A stretch of 64,000 nt of DNA from Flammeovirgaceae bacterium (GTDB lineage Bacteria > Bacteroidota > Bacteroidia > Cytophagales > Cyclobacteriaceae), in assembly GCA_015180985.1 (NCBI GenBank), contig CP054185.1, positions 248,001 through 312,000 on the forward strand, in the 5' to 3' direction. The notes beneath the pieces were generated by a model that was not told the DNA's origin, did not search any database, and worked only from the letters and a program-made list of their open reading frames with translations. This document shows positions 44,153-52,789 of the stretch, one piece after another. Positions within the stretch are counted from its first letter, which is position 1; each line of letters begins with the position of its first letter. Both the position numbers and the translations under genes were made by a program.

Positions 44153-45214
44153 TTAACCGGCAACAGCGGGCATTGTTACCTGGTTTGGAATAAATATTTT
44201 AAACGTGGTGCCCACGCCCACCTGCGATTTCATTTCAACGGAACCCTTTAACCGCTCAACGGTATCCTTCAAAATGAACAGCCCCAATCCGGTTCCTTGC
44301 GATTGGGTGGTGGCCCTGAAGAAGAGATCATAAATTTTGTTTTGATACTTTTCTTCAATGCCGATGCCGTTGTCTTCTACAACCAGTACGCACTGTTGTC
44401 TATCGGTTTTGGCAGTTATCCGGATGACCGATTTTTCCTTAGTTACATCGGCATACTTGATAGCGTTGGTAACCAGGTTGGTCAGGATGGTTTTTACCCG
44501 AATCCGGTCGGAGAAAAATGCCTCCTCTTCATCAACCGCAGTTTCAATCGTCAGCCGGTCGGCCCGGTACAGGTTGCGTTGGCTTTCCAGTTCTTCGCGG
44601 ATAAGTTCGCTGAGGTTTATCCGCTCCCGCTGTACCTCCATCTTCTCTGCACGGAAAAAATGGTTCATCTCTTCAATAAATCCGTTCAACTTGTGCAGGC
44701 TCTTCCGGATAAGCGCCAGGTATTCATCCTTTTGTTCAGCCGGGGCCTTTATGGCCAGGTCAACCAGCCCGAGGGCCGACATGAGCGGAGCCCGCAAATC
44801 GTGTGTGGTTTTATAAATAACCTGGTCGAGCTGCTTATTGGAATTAACCAGTTCTTTCTCCTTAAGCTTGCGCTGGGTAACATTGTGCAACTTAAGCACA
44901 TGGCCGTTTTCTGGTGCGCCCTGGTTAATGCGGTAGATGGTAACATCAAAATACGTAGTGGTGCTCTTGCCTAACCGTAAACCGATTTCATACAATCTTC
45001 TTTCCTCAACACCCGCCAGGTGTTGTTTCCATTCTTCGGTTTTTTCAGGGCAAACAAAATCAAAGATGTTTTTGCCCAGCAGGGAAAGCGGTTCGGCTCC
45101 GTATTCTTTTACACCCGAAGAAATGTAGCGGATCCGAAAGTTTTTATCCACCACCGTAAAGATGTCGCCCGAGTTCTCTACCAACTCCCGGAAAATCCAA
45201 TCCGCTCTTTCCAT
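44153..45214 (-). CDS. PAS domain sensor histidine kinase, cytosolic
   Basis: Protein of 353 residues without membrane segments. A PAS domain spans residues 7-115 (NSGDIFTVVDKNFRIRYISS). The HisKA helix carries His138 in YKTTHDLRAPLM, and the ATPase has N-box LTNLVTNAIKYAD, G1 VVEDNGIGIEE and G2 GTGLGLFILKDTV. There is no receiver domain and no response-regulator gene next to it. The two YfiR-like genes upstream on the same strand may share regulation with it. Confidence 0.93.
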   Translation of the reverse strand: MERADWIFRELVENSGDIFTVVDKNFRIRYISSGVKEYGAEPLSLLGKNIFDFVCPEKTEEWKQHLAGVEERRLYEIGLRLGKSTTTYFDVTIYRINQGAPENGHVLKLHNVTQRKLKEKELVNSNKQLDQVIYKTTHDLRAPLMSALGLVDLAIKAPAEQKDEYLALIRKSLHKLNGFIEEMNHFFRAEKMEVQRERINLSELIREELESQRNLYRADRLTIETAVDEEEAFFSDRIRVKTILTNLVTNAIKYADVTKEKSVIRITAKTDRQQCVLVVEDNGIGIEEKYQNKIYDLFFRATTQSQGTGLGLFILKDTVERLKGSVEMKSQVGVGTTFKIFIPNQVTMPAVAG

Positions 45215-45227
45215 CCCCTTAAATTAT

Positions 45228-45247
45228 CGCTGAAACCGGATTCAGCG
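45228..45247 (-). terminator. Short hairpin between the YfiR-like and kinase genes
   Basis: CGCTGAA and TTCAGCG with a 6-base loop, followed leftward by ATAATTT. It may partly separate the two transcripts. Confidence 0.4.
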
Positions 45248-45259
45248 CACATGTACTTC

Positions 45260-45769
45260 TTAAATAAGTATCGACATACTGCTCAACTGACCGGAAACCT
45301 TCAGGTTTGAACTGGTAAAGGTGCCCTGGTTAAGCTCCCACTTCAGTTTGCCGTCAACAATTTTGAAGTTGATGCAGCTGCCTTTTTGTCCCAGCCCACT
45401 GCCATCGGTTACAGTTAGTACGGGCTTGCCGGAGATGCTGTTTTTGATGTTCTCAAATTCTTTGCTTTTGTTTTTACCCAAATACACTACGTGGCAGGCA
45501 GCGGCTTCATCGGCCGAAGCAAGTTTTTTTACCACATACTTCTTGGCCCCTTTGGGTTTGCCATCGTACCATGCCTTGAGTGTATTAAACACATCGTCCT
45601 CGCCCATCACGCCCACTACAAAATCGCCACCTGCTCCTTCATCAGGCCATTGAACATACTTGATGAAGTTGAACACCATGGCCGCATGGATTTCGTGGTT
45701 CGGTCTTTCCTGTGCCCAGGCGGTACTTCCCGCCAGCAACACGGCAAAAAATACAACTGCTTTTTTCAT
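45260..45769 (-). CDS. YfiR-like (DUF4154) periplasmic protein, copy 2
   Basis: A 169-residue exported protein with signal peptide ending WAQ. The family core is visible as MVFNFIKYVQWPDE, with VVGVMGEDDVF and the end block ISGKPVLTVTDGSGLGQKGSCINF. YfiR represses the diguanylate cyclase YfiN in Pseudomonas; many Bacteroidota carry stand-alone YfiR-like genes next to histidine kinases. It is a clear paralogue of the next gene upstream. One extra Cys (GSC) replaces Gly of the paralogue. Confidence 0.88.
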   Translation of the reverse strand: MKKAVVFFAVLLAGSTAWAQERPNHEIHAAMVFNFIKYVQWPDEGAGGDFVVGVMGEDDVFNTLKAWYDGKPKGAKKYVVKKLASADEAAACHVVYLGKNKSKEFENIKNSISGKPVLTVTDGSGLGQKGSCINFKIVDGKLKWELNQGTFTSSNLKVSGQLSSMSILI

Positions 45770-45804
45770 ATTCAGAGAGGTTTTGTTTATACGAATGTAA
45801 AATC

Positions 45805-46320
45805 TTAAATCAATATAGCCATTGAAGTAAGCGAACCGGAAACTTTCAGGTTCGAAGCCTCAATAGCTTTCTGATTCAACTCAAACTTGAGCTTGTTGTC
45901 AATATTCTTAAAGTTAATGCCACTGCCTTTCTCGCCTAAACCTGCTTTATCGGTAATCACCAATGTGCCTTTGCCTTTAACTTTGGTATTTACCGCTTCA
46001 AACTCACCGCTCTTTGATTTATCGATAAACACCACATGACAATCGGCCACATCGGCTGCTGAGTTGAATTTCTTAATCACATAGGTTTTGCTGCCGCGCG
46101 GTTTGCCGCCATACCAGCTGTTTAGTGTGGCAAACACATCGTTGTTGCCAATAACACCAATAACAAATTCGCCACTCTCAGTGTGATCGGGCCATTGAAC
46201 GTATTTCACAAAGTTATACACCATCATAGAGTACACCTCGTGCAGGGGGCGCTCCTGTGCAAATACAGTTGTAGCAGAGGCTACCAGAAAGGTGAAGAGG
46301 ATTTTCTTAATCATTTTCAT
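45805..46320 (-). CDS. YfiR-like (DUF4154) periplasmic protein, copy 1
   Basis: A 171-residue paralogue of the downstream gene: MMVYNFVKYVQWPDHTESGEFVIGVIG and LVITDKAGLGEKGSGINFKNI align without long gaps. The start at 46320 (MKMIKKILFTFL) gives a standard signal peptide; the frame extends 12 codons further. The 35-base gap and conserved order suggest tandem duplication. Role unknown, likely a periplasmic sensor input. Confidence 0.88.
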   Translation of the reverse strand: MKMIKKILFTFLVASATTVFAQERPLHEVYSMMVYNFVKYVQWPDHTESGEFVIGVIGNNDVFATLNSWYGGKPRGSKTYVIKKFNSAADVADCHVVFIDKSKSGEFEAVNTKVKGKGTLVITDKAGLGEKGSGINFKNIDNKLKFELNQKAIEASNLKVSGSLTSMAILI

Positions 46321-46354
46321 ACGGGTCAATTCGTTTAGTTGATTTTTACGATAC

Positions 46355-46390
46355 AAAAATAGGCCCCTCTTTTTCGCTTGAGGAGCCTAT
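46355..46390 (-). terminator. Rho-independent terminator after the M42 peptidase gene
   Basis: Leftward ATAGGCTCCTC pairs with GAGGGGCCTAT (one mismatch) and is followed by a run of five T. Confidence 0.75.
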
Positions 46391-46427
46391 CAAGACCCGT
46401 TTCTTATGGATGTAAGATTTTCAGGGT

Positions 46428-47498
46428 TTACTTAATGTACCGGAAATCGTGCCCCGGCTTAACCTGCAAAAGAACCTCAAAAATGAGCTTTATTACGTTT
46501 TCCACATCGTCTTTATGCACCGTCTCGACCGTGGTGTGCATGTATTTAAGGGGTAAGGAAATAAGCGCTGAGGCCACTCCTTCGGCCGAGTAGGCAAACG
46601 AATCGGTATCGGTGCCGGTGGAGCGGCTAACGGCCTGCCGCTGGAAGGGAATTTTCCGTTTTTGGGCTGTTTGAATGACCATTTTGAGAACATTATTCTG
46701 CACGGCCGGACCATAACAAAGCACCGGACCGCTGCCGCATTTAATATGACCCGTTTCCTTTTTGCTGTACATGGGCGAGCAGGTATCGTGTGTTACATCC
46801 GTACAAATTGCCAGATCGGGTTTTAACCTGCGCGAAATCATTTCAGCACCGCGCAAACCGATTTCTTCCTGCACCGAGTTGACGATGTACAGGCAGAACG
46901 GAAGTTTCCTTTTACCCTCCTTTAGTCTGCGGGCCACTTGGGCAATCATAAACCCACCCATCCGGTTATCGAGTGCGCGACCCACCAGATAATTCTTGTT
47001 CATCTCCATCAATTCATCTTCGAAGGTGATAACGCAACCTACATGTACACCCATTGCTTCTACTTCCTTCTTGCTTTCGCAGCCGATGTCGATAAAAATG
47101 TTTTTCAAGGAAGGTGGTTCTTCCTTGGCCGCATCGCGTACATGAATAGCCGGCCAGCCGAATACACCTTTTACAATGCCTTTTTCGGTATGGATGTTTA
47201 CCCTCTTGGAGGGCGCTATCTGGTGATCGGACCCGCCATTGCGCTTAACATAAATGTAGCCGTCATCGGTAATGTAGCCAACAAACCAGGAGATCTCATC
47301 GGCATGCGCTTCAATAACCACTTTGTACTTTTCTTTCGGGTTAATAACGCCCACCACCGTGCCGTACACATCAACCAGGTAATCGTCAATGTAGGGCTTC
47401 AGGTAGTTGAGCCAGATTTGCTGGCCGGGGTATTCAAATCCGGTGGGTGAGGCATTGTTCAGGTAATCAAACAGGAAGGTTTTACTTTTTTTGTCCAT
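46428..47498 (-). CDS. M42 family metallopeptidase
   Basis: Cytoplasmic aminopeptidase of 356 residues with two metal ions. The ligands are visible as His in VIEAHADEISW, Asp in GRALDNRMGG, Glu-Glu in VQEEIGLRGAE, Asp in ICTDVTHDT. Family members form large tetrahedral complexes that trim peptides. It may also act as a glucanase in related annotations, but peptide trimming is the known role. A -7 element lies 29 bases upstream. Confidence 0.94.
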   Translation of the reverse strand: MDKKSKTFLFDYLNNASPTGFEYPGQQIWLNYLKPYIDDYLVDVYGTVVGVINPKEKYKVVIEAHADEISWFVGYITDDGYIYVKRNGGSDHQIAPSKRVNIHTEKGIVKGVFGWPAIHVRDAAKEEPPSLKNIFIDIGCESKKEVEAMGVHVGCVITFEDELMEMNKNYLVGRALDNRMGGFMIAQVARRLKEGKRKLPFCLYIVNSVQEEIGLRGAEMISRRLKPDLAICTDVTHDTCSPMYSKKETGHIKCGSGPVLCYGPAVQNNVLKMVIQTAQKRKIPFQRQAVSRSTGTDTDSFAYSAEGVASALISLPLKYMHTTVETVHKDDVENVIKLIFEVLLQVKPGHDFRYIK

Positions 47499-47526
47499 AA
47501 GAAGTTAATCGGTTATTCTGATCGGG

Positions 47527-47534
47527 TAAAGATA
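47527..47534 (-). promoter_or_regulatory. Candidate -7 element (TATCTTTA) for the M42 gene
   Basis: One base from the TAnnTTTG consensus, 28 bases before the ATG. Confidence 0.4.
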
Positions 47535-47557
47535 CTTAAATAAGGAGGTAATTACGT

Positions 47558-47630
47558 GACTCACCCCCTCCTTCCCCCTCTCTGCTGGCAGAGAGGGGGA
47601 TGTCAGCCGAAGGATGACAGGGGGTGAGTC
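47558..47630. repeat. Structured intergenic repeat with three stems
   Basis: Outer stem GACTCACCCCC (47558-47568) with GGGGGTGAGTC (47620-47630); first inner stem CCCCCTCTCTGC (47574-47585) with its complement (47588-47599); second inner stem TGTCA/TGACA (47601-47605, 47615-47619). All stems are perfect. Blocks of it match the segment inside rlmD. Confidence 0.7.
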
Positions 47631-47642
47631 CAGGATTATTAG

Positions 47643-49214
47643 TTACAACGGAATATTCCCATGTTTTTTCCGGGGTAGTTTTGCCGCTTTATTCTCCAGC
47701 ATCTTAAACGCACGGATTAACTTTTCGCGGGTCTGGTCAGGGTAGATCACTTCGTCAATATAGCCCCGGTGCGCAGCCCGATAGGGGGTAGCAAATTTGC
47801 GGGTATATTCCTCCACCTTTTCGTTGAGTTTGGCCTGGGGGTCAGCCGCTTCGGCAATTTCCTTTCGGAAAATAATTTCGGCCGCACCTTTGGCGCCCAT
47901 CACGGCAATTTCGGCTGTGGGCCATGCGTAATTCAAATCGGCCCCGATGTGTTTGCTGTTCATCACATCATAGGCTCCGCCATACGCTTTGCGGGTAATT
48001 ACTGTAACACGGGGCACGGTAGCCTCTGAAAATGCATAAAGCAATTTTGCACCGTTGGTAATGATGCCGTTCCACTCCTGGTCGGTACCCGGCAAAAAGC
48101 CCGGCACATCTTCAAACACCAACAGCGGAATGTTAAAGCAATCGCAAAAGCGAACAAAGCGTGCCCCTTTTACGCTCGCGTCAATATCCAGCACACCGGC
48201 CAGTGCAGCCGGCTGATTGCCGACAATACCAATGCTTCGGCCGGCCAATCGCGCAAAACCCACCACTATATTTTCGGCAAAGTTTTTATGTACTTCAAAA
48301 AAACTGCCCTCATCCACCGTGCCCGTAATCACTTCACGCATATCGTACGGCTGATTGGGGTTAGAGGGCACTATGGCATTCAATGCTTCCCGTTTTTCAT
48401 CAGCCGGTGTGTAGGGTACAACGGGCACATCATCCTCACAATTCTGCGGCAGGTAACTCAGCAGTGTTTTGATCTGACGGATACATTCTACTTCATTGGC
48501 ACAGGCAAAATGGGTTACCCCGCTTTTGGTGCTGTGCGTTTGCGCCCCGCCCAATTCTTCAGAAGTTACATCTTCGTGTGTAACGGTTTTAACCACATTC
48601 GGGCCGGTAACAAACATGAACGAAGTGTGCTCCACCATGAAAATAAAATCGGTAATAGCGGGTGAATACACCGCACCGCCTGCACACGGCCCCATGATGG
48701 CCGATATTTGCGGAATAACTCCTGATGCCAATGTGTTGCGATAGAAAATATCGGCATAGCCACCCAGCGACACCACGCCCTCCTGGATGCGCGCCCCGCC
48801 CGAATCGTTCAGACCGATGATCGGGGCGCCATTCTTCATGGCCAGTTCCATGATCTTCACAATCTTTTCGGCATGCGTTTCAGAAAGGGAGCCGCCAAAC
48901 ACGGTAAAATCCTGTGAGAACACATACACCAGTCTGCCGTTTACGGTGCCATAGCCGGTAACAACGCCATCACCCAGGTAGTGTTCCTTGTCCAGGCCAA
49001 AATCTTTGGCGCGGTGCATCACAAATTTGCCTAGCTCTTCGAAGGAGCCTTCATCCAGCAGCAAATGAATGCGCTCGCGGGCTGTTAACTTGCCCTTGGC
49101 ATGTTGTTGTTCTATGCGCTTTTCACCGCCACCTAATAAGGCTTCGTTGTTCTTGCGGTCCAGCTCATCAAACTTCTGTTGCAGAATGGTATCGGGTGCT
49201 TTTCGCTTTGCCAT
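47643..49214 (-). CDS. Acyl-CoA carboxylase carboxyltransferase beta subunit (propionyl-CoA carboxylase-like)
   Basis: Carboxyltransferase of 523 residues. The [24 protein letters not shown] and [19 protein letters not shown] blocks match the PccB/MmdA branch, which carboxylates propionyl-CoA or decarboxylates methylmalonyl-CoA. The [19 protein letters not shown] motif is present. The biotin carboxylase partner is not in the window. It differs from the carboxylase at 30392, which is closer to methylcrotonyl-CoA carboxylase. Confidence 0.92.
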   Translation of the reverse strand: MAKRKAPDTILQQKFDELDRKNNEALLGGGEKRIEQQHAKGKLTARERIHLLLDEGSFEELGKFVMHRAKDFGLDKEHYLGDGVVTGYGTVNGRLVYVFSQDFTVFGGSLSETHAEKIVKIMELAMKNGAPIIGLNDSGGARIQEGVVSLGGYADIFYRNTLASGVIPQISAIMGPCAGGAVYSPAITDFIFMVEHTSFMFVTGPNVVKTVTHEDVTSEELGGAQTHSTKSGVTHFACANEVECIRQIKTLLSYLPQNCEDDVPVVPYTPADEKREALNAIVPSNPNQPYDMREVITGTVDEGSFFEVHKNFAENIVVGFARLAGRSIGIVGNQPAALAGVLDIDASVKGARFVRFCDCFNIPLLVFEDVPGFLPGTDQEWNGIITNGAKLLYAFSEATVPRVTVITRKAYGGAYDVMNSKHIGADLNYAWPTAEIAVMGAKGAAEIIFRKEIAEAADPQAKLNEKVEEYTRKFATPYRAAHRGYIDEVIYPDQTREKLIRAFKMLENKAAKLPRKKHGNIPL

Positions 49215-49282
49215 GAAGAAGGGGATCAGCCCGAAATATAGTTAAAGGAAAGGAAGGTAGTAAATTGCCTTTTTTAAAGGCC

Positions 49283-50209
49283 ATGACCAACCGTATTGCC
49301 ATTATTGATCTGGGTACCAACACGTTTCACCTGCTGGTTGCGGAAAAAAAGAACGGAGTATTTTCCATTATTCATCGCGACAGGCGGGCGGTGAAGATTG
49401 GTAAAGGCGGCATTAATCAAAACCAGATTACCGATGAGGGGATGGCCCGCGCCCTGGAGACCATGCAATTGTTTAAAGATACCCTTGCAATGCACAATGT
49501 AGCCGTTGTTTATGCTTTCGGAACCAGCGCGTTGCGTCATGCCGTTAACCGGGATGAAGTACTAACTGCCATTAAATCTAAAACCAGCATTGAGGTTAAG
49601 GTGATTTCGGGTGAAGAAGAAGCGGAATACATTTATTACGGAGTGCGGTGGGCGCTGAACCCAGGCCATGAAAAAATGCTGATTATGGACATTGGCGGGG
49701 GCAGCGTGGAGTTTATTATTGCCAACGGCAACGAAATTTTCTGGAAGGTGAGCCTGGAAATAGGCGCCCAGCGGCTGCTGGAGAAATTTCAGCACCACGA
49801 CCCGATAGCACCCGAAGAAATTGCTGCTCTTAACGACTACTTTGAAACGCAATTGCCTGAACTGAAAAAAGCATTGCAACTGCACCGGCCTTTTATCCTG
49901 GCCGGCTCTTCCGGAACGTTTGATACATTAAGCGACATCTATTGCATTCAGCAAAACCTGCTTACACAACCGGACGCACCCGAAACTCCGCTGACTATAG
50001 AAGCCTTTTACAAAATTTATGATGAACTGATTACCAAAAACCGCCAGCAGCGGCTGGCCATACCCGGCATGCTGGAGATGCGCGTTGACATGATTGTGGT
50101 AGCCTGCTGCCTGATACGGTATGTATTGCAACTACATGCTTTCACCGGCATCAGGGTATCAGGTTACTCAATGAAAGAAGGGGTGCTGGCAAGGCTTGGG
50201 AGCAGATAA
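49283..50209 (+). CDS. Ppx/GppA family phosphatase
   Basis: An actin-fold exopolyphosphatase/guanosine pentaphosphatase of 308 residues. Motifs are IAIIDLGTNTFHLLV (phosphate 1), SGEEEAEYIYYGV, LIMDIGGGSVEFI (phosphate 2) and LAGSSGTFDTL. It lacks the C-terminal HD-type domain of E. coli Ppx, as in the short form. The ATG at 49283 is used, since the six codons before begin with TTG and add nothing. It is cytoplasmic and acts on polyphosphate or pppGpp. Confidence 0.92.
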   Translation: MTNRIAIIDLGTNTFHLLVAEKKNGVFSIIHRDRRAVKIGKGGINQNQITDEGMARALETMQLFKDTLAMHNVAVVYAFGTSALRHAVNRDEVLTAIKSKTSIEVKVISGEEEAEYIYYGVRWALNPGHEKMLIMDIGGGSVEFIIANGNEIFWKVSLEIGAQRLLEKFQHHDPIAPEEIAALNDYFETQLPELKKALQLHRPFILAGSSGTFDTLSDIYCIQQNLLTQPDAPETPLTIEAFYKIYDELITKNRQQRLAIPGMLEMRVDMIVVACCLIRYVLQLHAFTGIRVSGYSMKEGVLARLGSR

Positions 50210-50338
50210 TAAAAAAAACAGGCCGCACACTTTATCAGTTGACACTTGACAAAATGCTATAAGTGAAATATATTCAATTGTATAAAGAACGGTATTAGGG
50301 GTTATTAGACGAGAACCCTCGCAAAAAATTAGAATTTA

Positions 50339-51382
50339 ATGAGAATATATTTCATCATCGGACTTTTACTTGCATTCTCGCCCAGATTGTTTGCTCAAGA
50401 GACAACTGCTAATGCAATAGATAGTTCTTTAATGAATTCATTCAAGCATTTTGAACTAAAAATTGAACACTATAATTTAAGTGATACTGCCAATAATGAA
50501 TTTGCCGCATATTTGATTAAAACTGGATTTAAAAATTATATGATAAGAAGGGAAGAGTTGAAAGAAAGTTCTTTAGATCAAAACAACAAAAGCAAACAAA
50601 ATTTATTTAGGATTTTAAGCGAACCTTCCTTCAATCACCCCATTTGCTTTACAATAAGTATTAAAAATAACCAAAGATATTTAACATGGACAATTGGCAA
50701 AGGTTCTGGAGGATATGAACCTAAAGGGATTAAGAAAAAAGGAAAAGTTAAAATTCCGGATAAAGACTGGAATTATTTTAAACAATTAATTGATATTAAT
50801 TCAATTGATACATTACCTCTAGCGTCCTATTTACCAATGACAGACGGGACATCATGGACAATCGAAAAAAATATTAATAATATTTACAAAATATATTTTA
50901 CGAATACTCTACCAGCCGGACTTAAAGATGGCTTTGCTCTATTATCCCATATAAGTGGCATAAAGAACAATGAAATAACTCACTTTTTTAATGGAACAGA
51001 ATTGAGATTCTTTGATAAGAATAACAATAAAATTAGTTTAGACAGTTTAGCAGAGAAAGTTAGGCTGCATTTGAATAATGATTTTTCTGAGAAACTCAAG
51101 GTTGACAAATATTGTTTCGATTGGGACATCTACATAAAAATCAACTCAAGAGAGAAAGTTAAATCAGTGAAATACATTCCATACATTTTACCACACCTTT
51201 CATTAAAAGATAGATTTGAATATTTTGTTGAAAATTTTGAAGATAGAAAATTTCTAAATGAAGTTAAGAAATCATTAAGTAGGATTACAATTTCTGAGTT
51301 TAATCTTTCGCAGAGTATATGGATTCCCGTTTATATAGGTTGCGACAAACAAAAGAGAATACTTAAATTCAATAGTTACTAA
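50339..51382 (+). CDS. Orphan exported protein of unknown function, AT-rich
   Basis: A 347-residue protein with signal peptide (MRIYFIIGLLLAFSPRLFAQ). I do not recognise a family. The central region LKDWNYF-like (PDKDWNYFKQLIDINSIDTLP, then DGTSWTIEK) resembles a loose pattern I have seen in uncharacterised Bacteroidota proteins (W..f...i....LP...DG..W..E), but no named domain. Base composition is much more AT-rich than both neighbours, with Lys, Asn and Ile codons ending in A or T. It sits beside an IS element and a palindrome, so it was probably acquired by transfer. Confidence 0.75.
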   Translation: MRIYFIIGLLLAFSPRLFAQETTANAIDSSLMNSFKHFELKIEHYNLSDTANNEFAAYLIKTGFKNYMIRREELKESSLDQNNKSKQNLFRILSEPSFNHPICFTISIKNNQRYLTWTIGKGSGGYEPKGIKKKGKVKIPDKDWNYFKQLIDINSIDTLPLASYLPMTDGTSWTIEKNINNIYKIYFTNTLPAGLKDGFALLSHISGIKNNEITHFFNGTELRFFDKNNNKISLDSLAEKVRLHLNNDFSEKLKVDKYCFDWDIYIKINSREKVKSVKYIPYILPHLSLKDRFEYFVENFEDRKFLNEVKKSLSRITISEFNLSQSIWIPVYIGCDKQKRILKFNSY

Positions 51383-51418
51383 CAACCCTAACAACGGCTA
51401 TATGTAAGCTCCCCCTTT

Positions 51419-52240
51419 TTAGGACAACTCTAAATTAGAAAATTTATTCATTGTTATCATAGTAACCGGCTGTGGGTTTGTGGGAAACTCGTTTCGAGTT
51501 TTCCATAAATCCACTGCCAGCATGTCCGCAGGACTGCGACCTTCTAGCGCGTCATGGGGACGGTGGTAGTTATAATCATTCATCCACTCGTCTGCCAGGA
51601 TTCTAACCTGGGTCAGCGATTCGAATACGTATGCATCAAGCACATCCTTCCGAAAGCTCCCATTAAAACGCTCGATGTATGCATTTTGGGAAGGTTTGCC
51701 TGGTTGAATGAATTGTAAATGGATACCATTCTCCTCGCACCATAAGCCAAGTTTGCTTGATATGAATTCGGGCCCATTATCAACCCTGATTCGCTTGGGT
51801 TTCCCTCTCCACCCAATGACTTGTTCCAGCACCCGTATCACCCGTTCGGCTCTCATTGAGGTGTCCACTTCAATAGCCAGAGCCTCGCGGTTAAAGTCAT
51901 CCAGCAGGTTCAGCACCCTGAACTTACGACCTGACAAAAGAGAATCACTCATAAAATCCATCGACCAGCTTGCATTGATATGGCTAACCGCCTCCAGGGG
52001 CTGGAGCGCGCGTGCCGGTAACCTCTTTTTTCCTTTTCGCTTCATATTCAATTTCAATAGTTTATACACCCGGTGGATGCGTTTATGGTTCCATAATAAT
52101 CCTTCCTTTCGTATCCTGAAGTACATTTTCCAAAAACCCTCCGTAGGCCGTTTCTCCGCTAAATCCTGAAGTTTGTCAATCACCACATGATCGTCCTTCT
52201 TACTTTGGTAGTAGTAAACCGAACGTGAGATATCCATCAC
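51419..52240 (-). CDS. IS3-family transposase, OrfB (integrase core)
   Basis: DDE transposase of at least 273 residues as an ATG/GTG-started ORF. The core residues are seen as Asp in WSMDFMSD, Asp in VDNGPEFISS and Glu in SQNAYIERFNGSFR, with the HTH_21 region before (FRIRKEGLLWNHKRIHRVYK). The open frame continues upstream without stop to about 52324, across the A6G site, so it is probably made mainly as an OrfAB fusion by -1 frameshifting. Confidence 0.93.
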   Translation of the reverse strand: MMDISRSVYYYQSKKDDHVVIDKLQDLAEKRPTEGFWKMYFRIRKEGLLWNHKRIHRVYKLLKLNMKRKGKKRLPARALQPLEAVSHINASWSMDFMSDSLLSGRKFRVLNLLDDFNREALAIEVDTSMRAERVIRVLEQVIGWRGKPKRIRVDNGPEFISSKLGLWCEENGIHLQFIQPGKPSQNAYIERFNGSFRKDVLDAYVFESLTQVRILADEWMNDYNYHRPHDALEGRSPADMLAVDLWKTRNEFPTNPQPVTMITMNKFSNLELS

Positions 52241-52314
52241 TTTACAGGCCCGACCGAGGCTGACTTTAAATGTCGTTCTCAGATGGTCTACATGGGTTCG
52301 CTTCTCAGCGGGCC

Positions 52315-52581
52315 TTAATACTTTTTTCCCAAAACATCTTTAAGCATCTTGTTGTCCAGGGCCAGGTCGGCATACATCTGCTTGAGTTTCCGGTTTTCTT
52401 CCTCAAGTTCCTTAACCCGCTTGAGTTCGCTCATCTCCATGCCCCCGTATTTTGCCTTCCAGTTATAAATGGTGGCTTTCGAAATCCCCTGATCGCGGGC
52501 AATATCCTGGATGTTTTTGCCAGCATCAAACTCCTTGAGAATGTTGAAAATCTGGACTTCGGTGAATCGTGTTCTTTTCAT
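52315..52581 (-). CDS. IS3-family transposase, OrfA (helix-turn-helix)
   Basis: An 88-residue DNA-binding protein: KRTRFTEVQIFNILKEFDAG with a following HTH_Tnp_1 (DIARDQGISKATIYNWKAKYGG), then a leucine-zipper-like coiled coil (ELKRVKELEEENRKLKQ). It ends just after AAAAAAG (complement of 52321-52327), the canonical A6G slippery heptamer; a -1 slip there joins it to OrfB. Confidence 0.93.
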   Translation of the reverse strand: MKRTRFTEVQIFNILKEFDAGKNIQDIARDQGISKATIYNWKAKYGGMEMSELKRVKELEEENRKLKQMYADLALDNKMLKDVLGKKY

Positions 52582-52789
52582 AGTTAACAGTTTAAAGTTA
52601 GACCTTTTGTCTAATTCAAAACTGTCCTATTTTCGGGGGAGCTTACATATACATCATTGCTTTTATTTAATTATTTTTAAAAGATAAAAGCAATGCTGTA
52701 TAGCCAAACGTTAGCGATCACAGTTACGTAGTCGTTGCTTTATTTACCAAGCCTCCTGAACCCGCAACAGCACAAACACAAACGTTATT

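Larger units (their letters stand above)
51403..52647 (-). mobile_element. Complete IS3-family element, IS407-like group
   Basis: About 1245 bp with terminal inverted repeats TGTAAGCTCCCCC (51403-51415) and the complement at 52635-52647; both ends start TG and finish CA. The flanks are TATA on both sides (51399-51402 and 52648-52651), consistent with a 4-base target duplication, although the sequence is itself palindromic. Inside are orfA and orfB, read leftward, joined by an A6G slip site. All parts look intact. Confidence 0.9.
51380..52718. repeat. Palindrome interrupted by the IS element
   Basis: Without the IS, the left part (about 51380-51402) joins 52652 onward to give GGCTATACATCATTGCTTTTAT, whose near-complement ATAAAAGCAATGCTGTATAGCC follows at about 52686-52707. 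The outer ends AACG and CGTT also pair. It is about 80 bp long and may be a transcription terminator or a MITE. Confidence 0.55.

Noticed and set aside
44297-44974. Rightward ORF of 225 codons
   Set aside because: Antisense to the PAS histidine kinase, whose H, N and G boxes are intact; no start signal.
46938-47450. Rightward ORF of 170 codons
   Set aside because: Antisense to the M42 peptidase.
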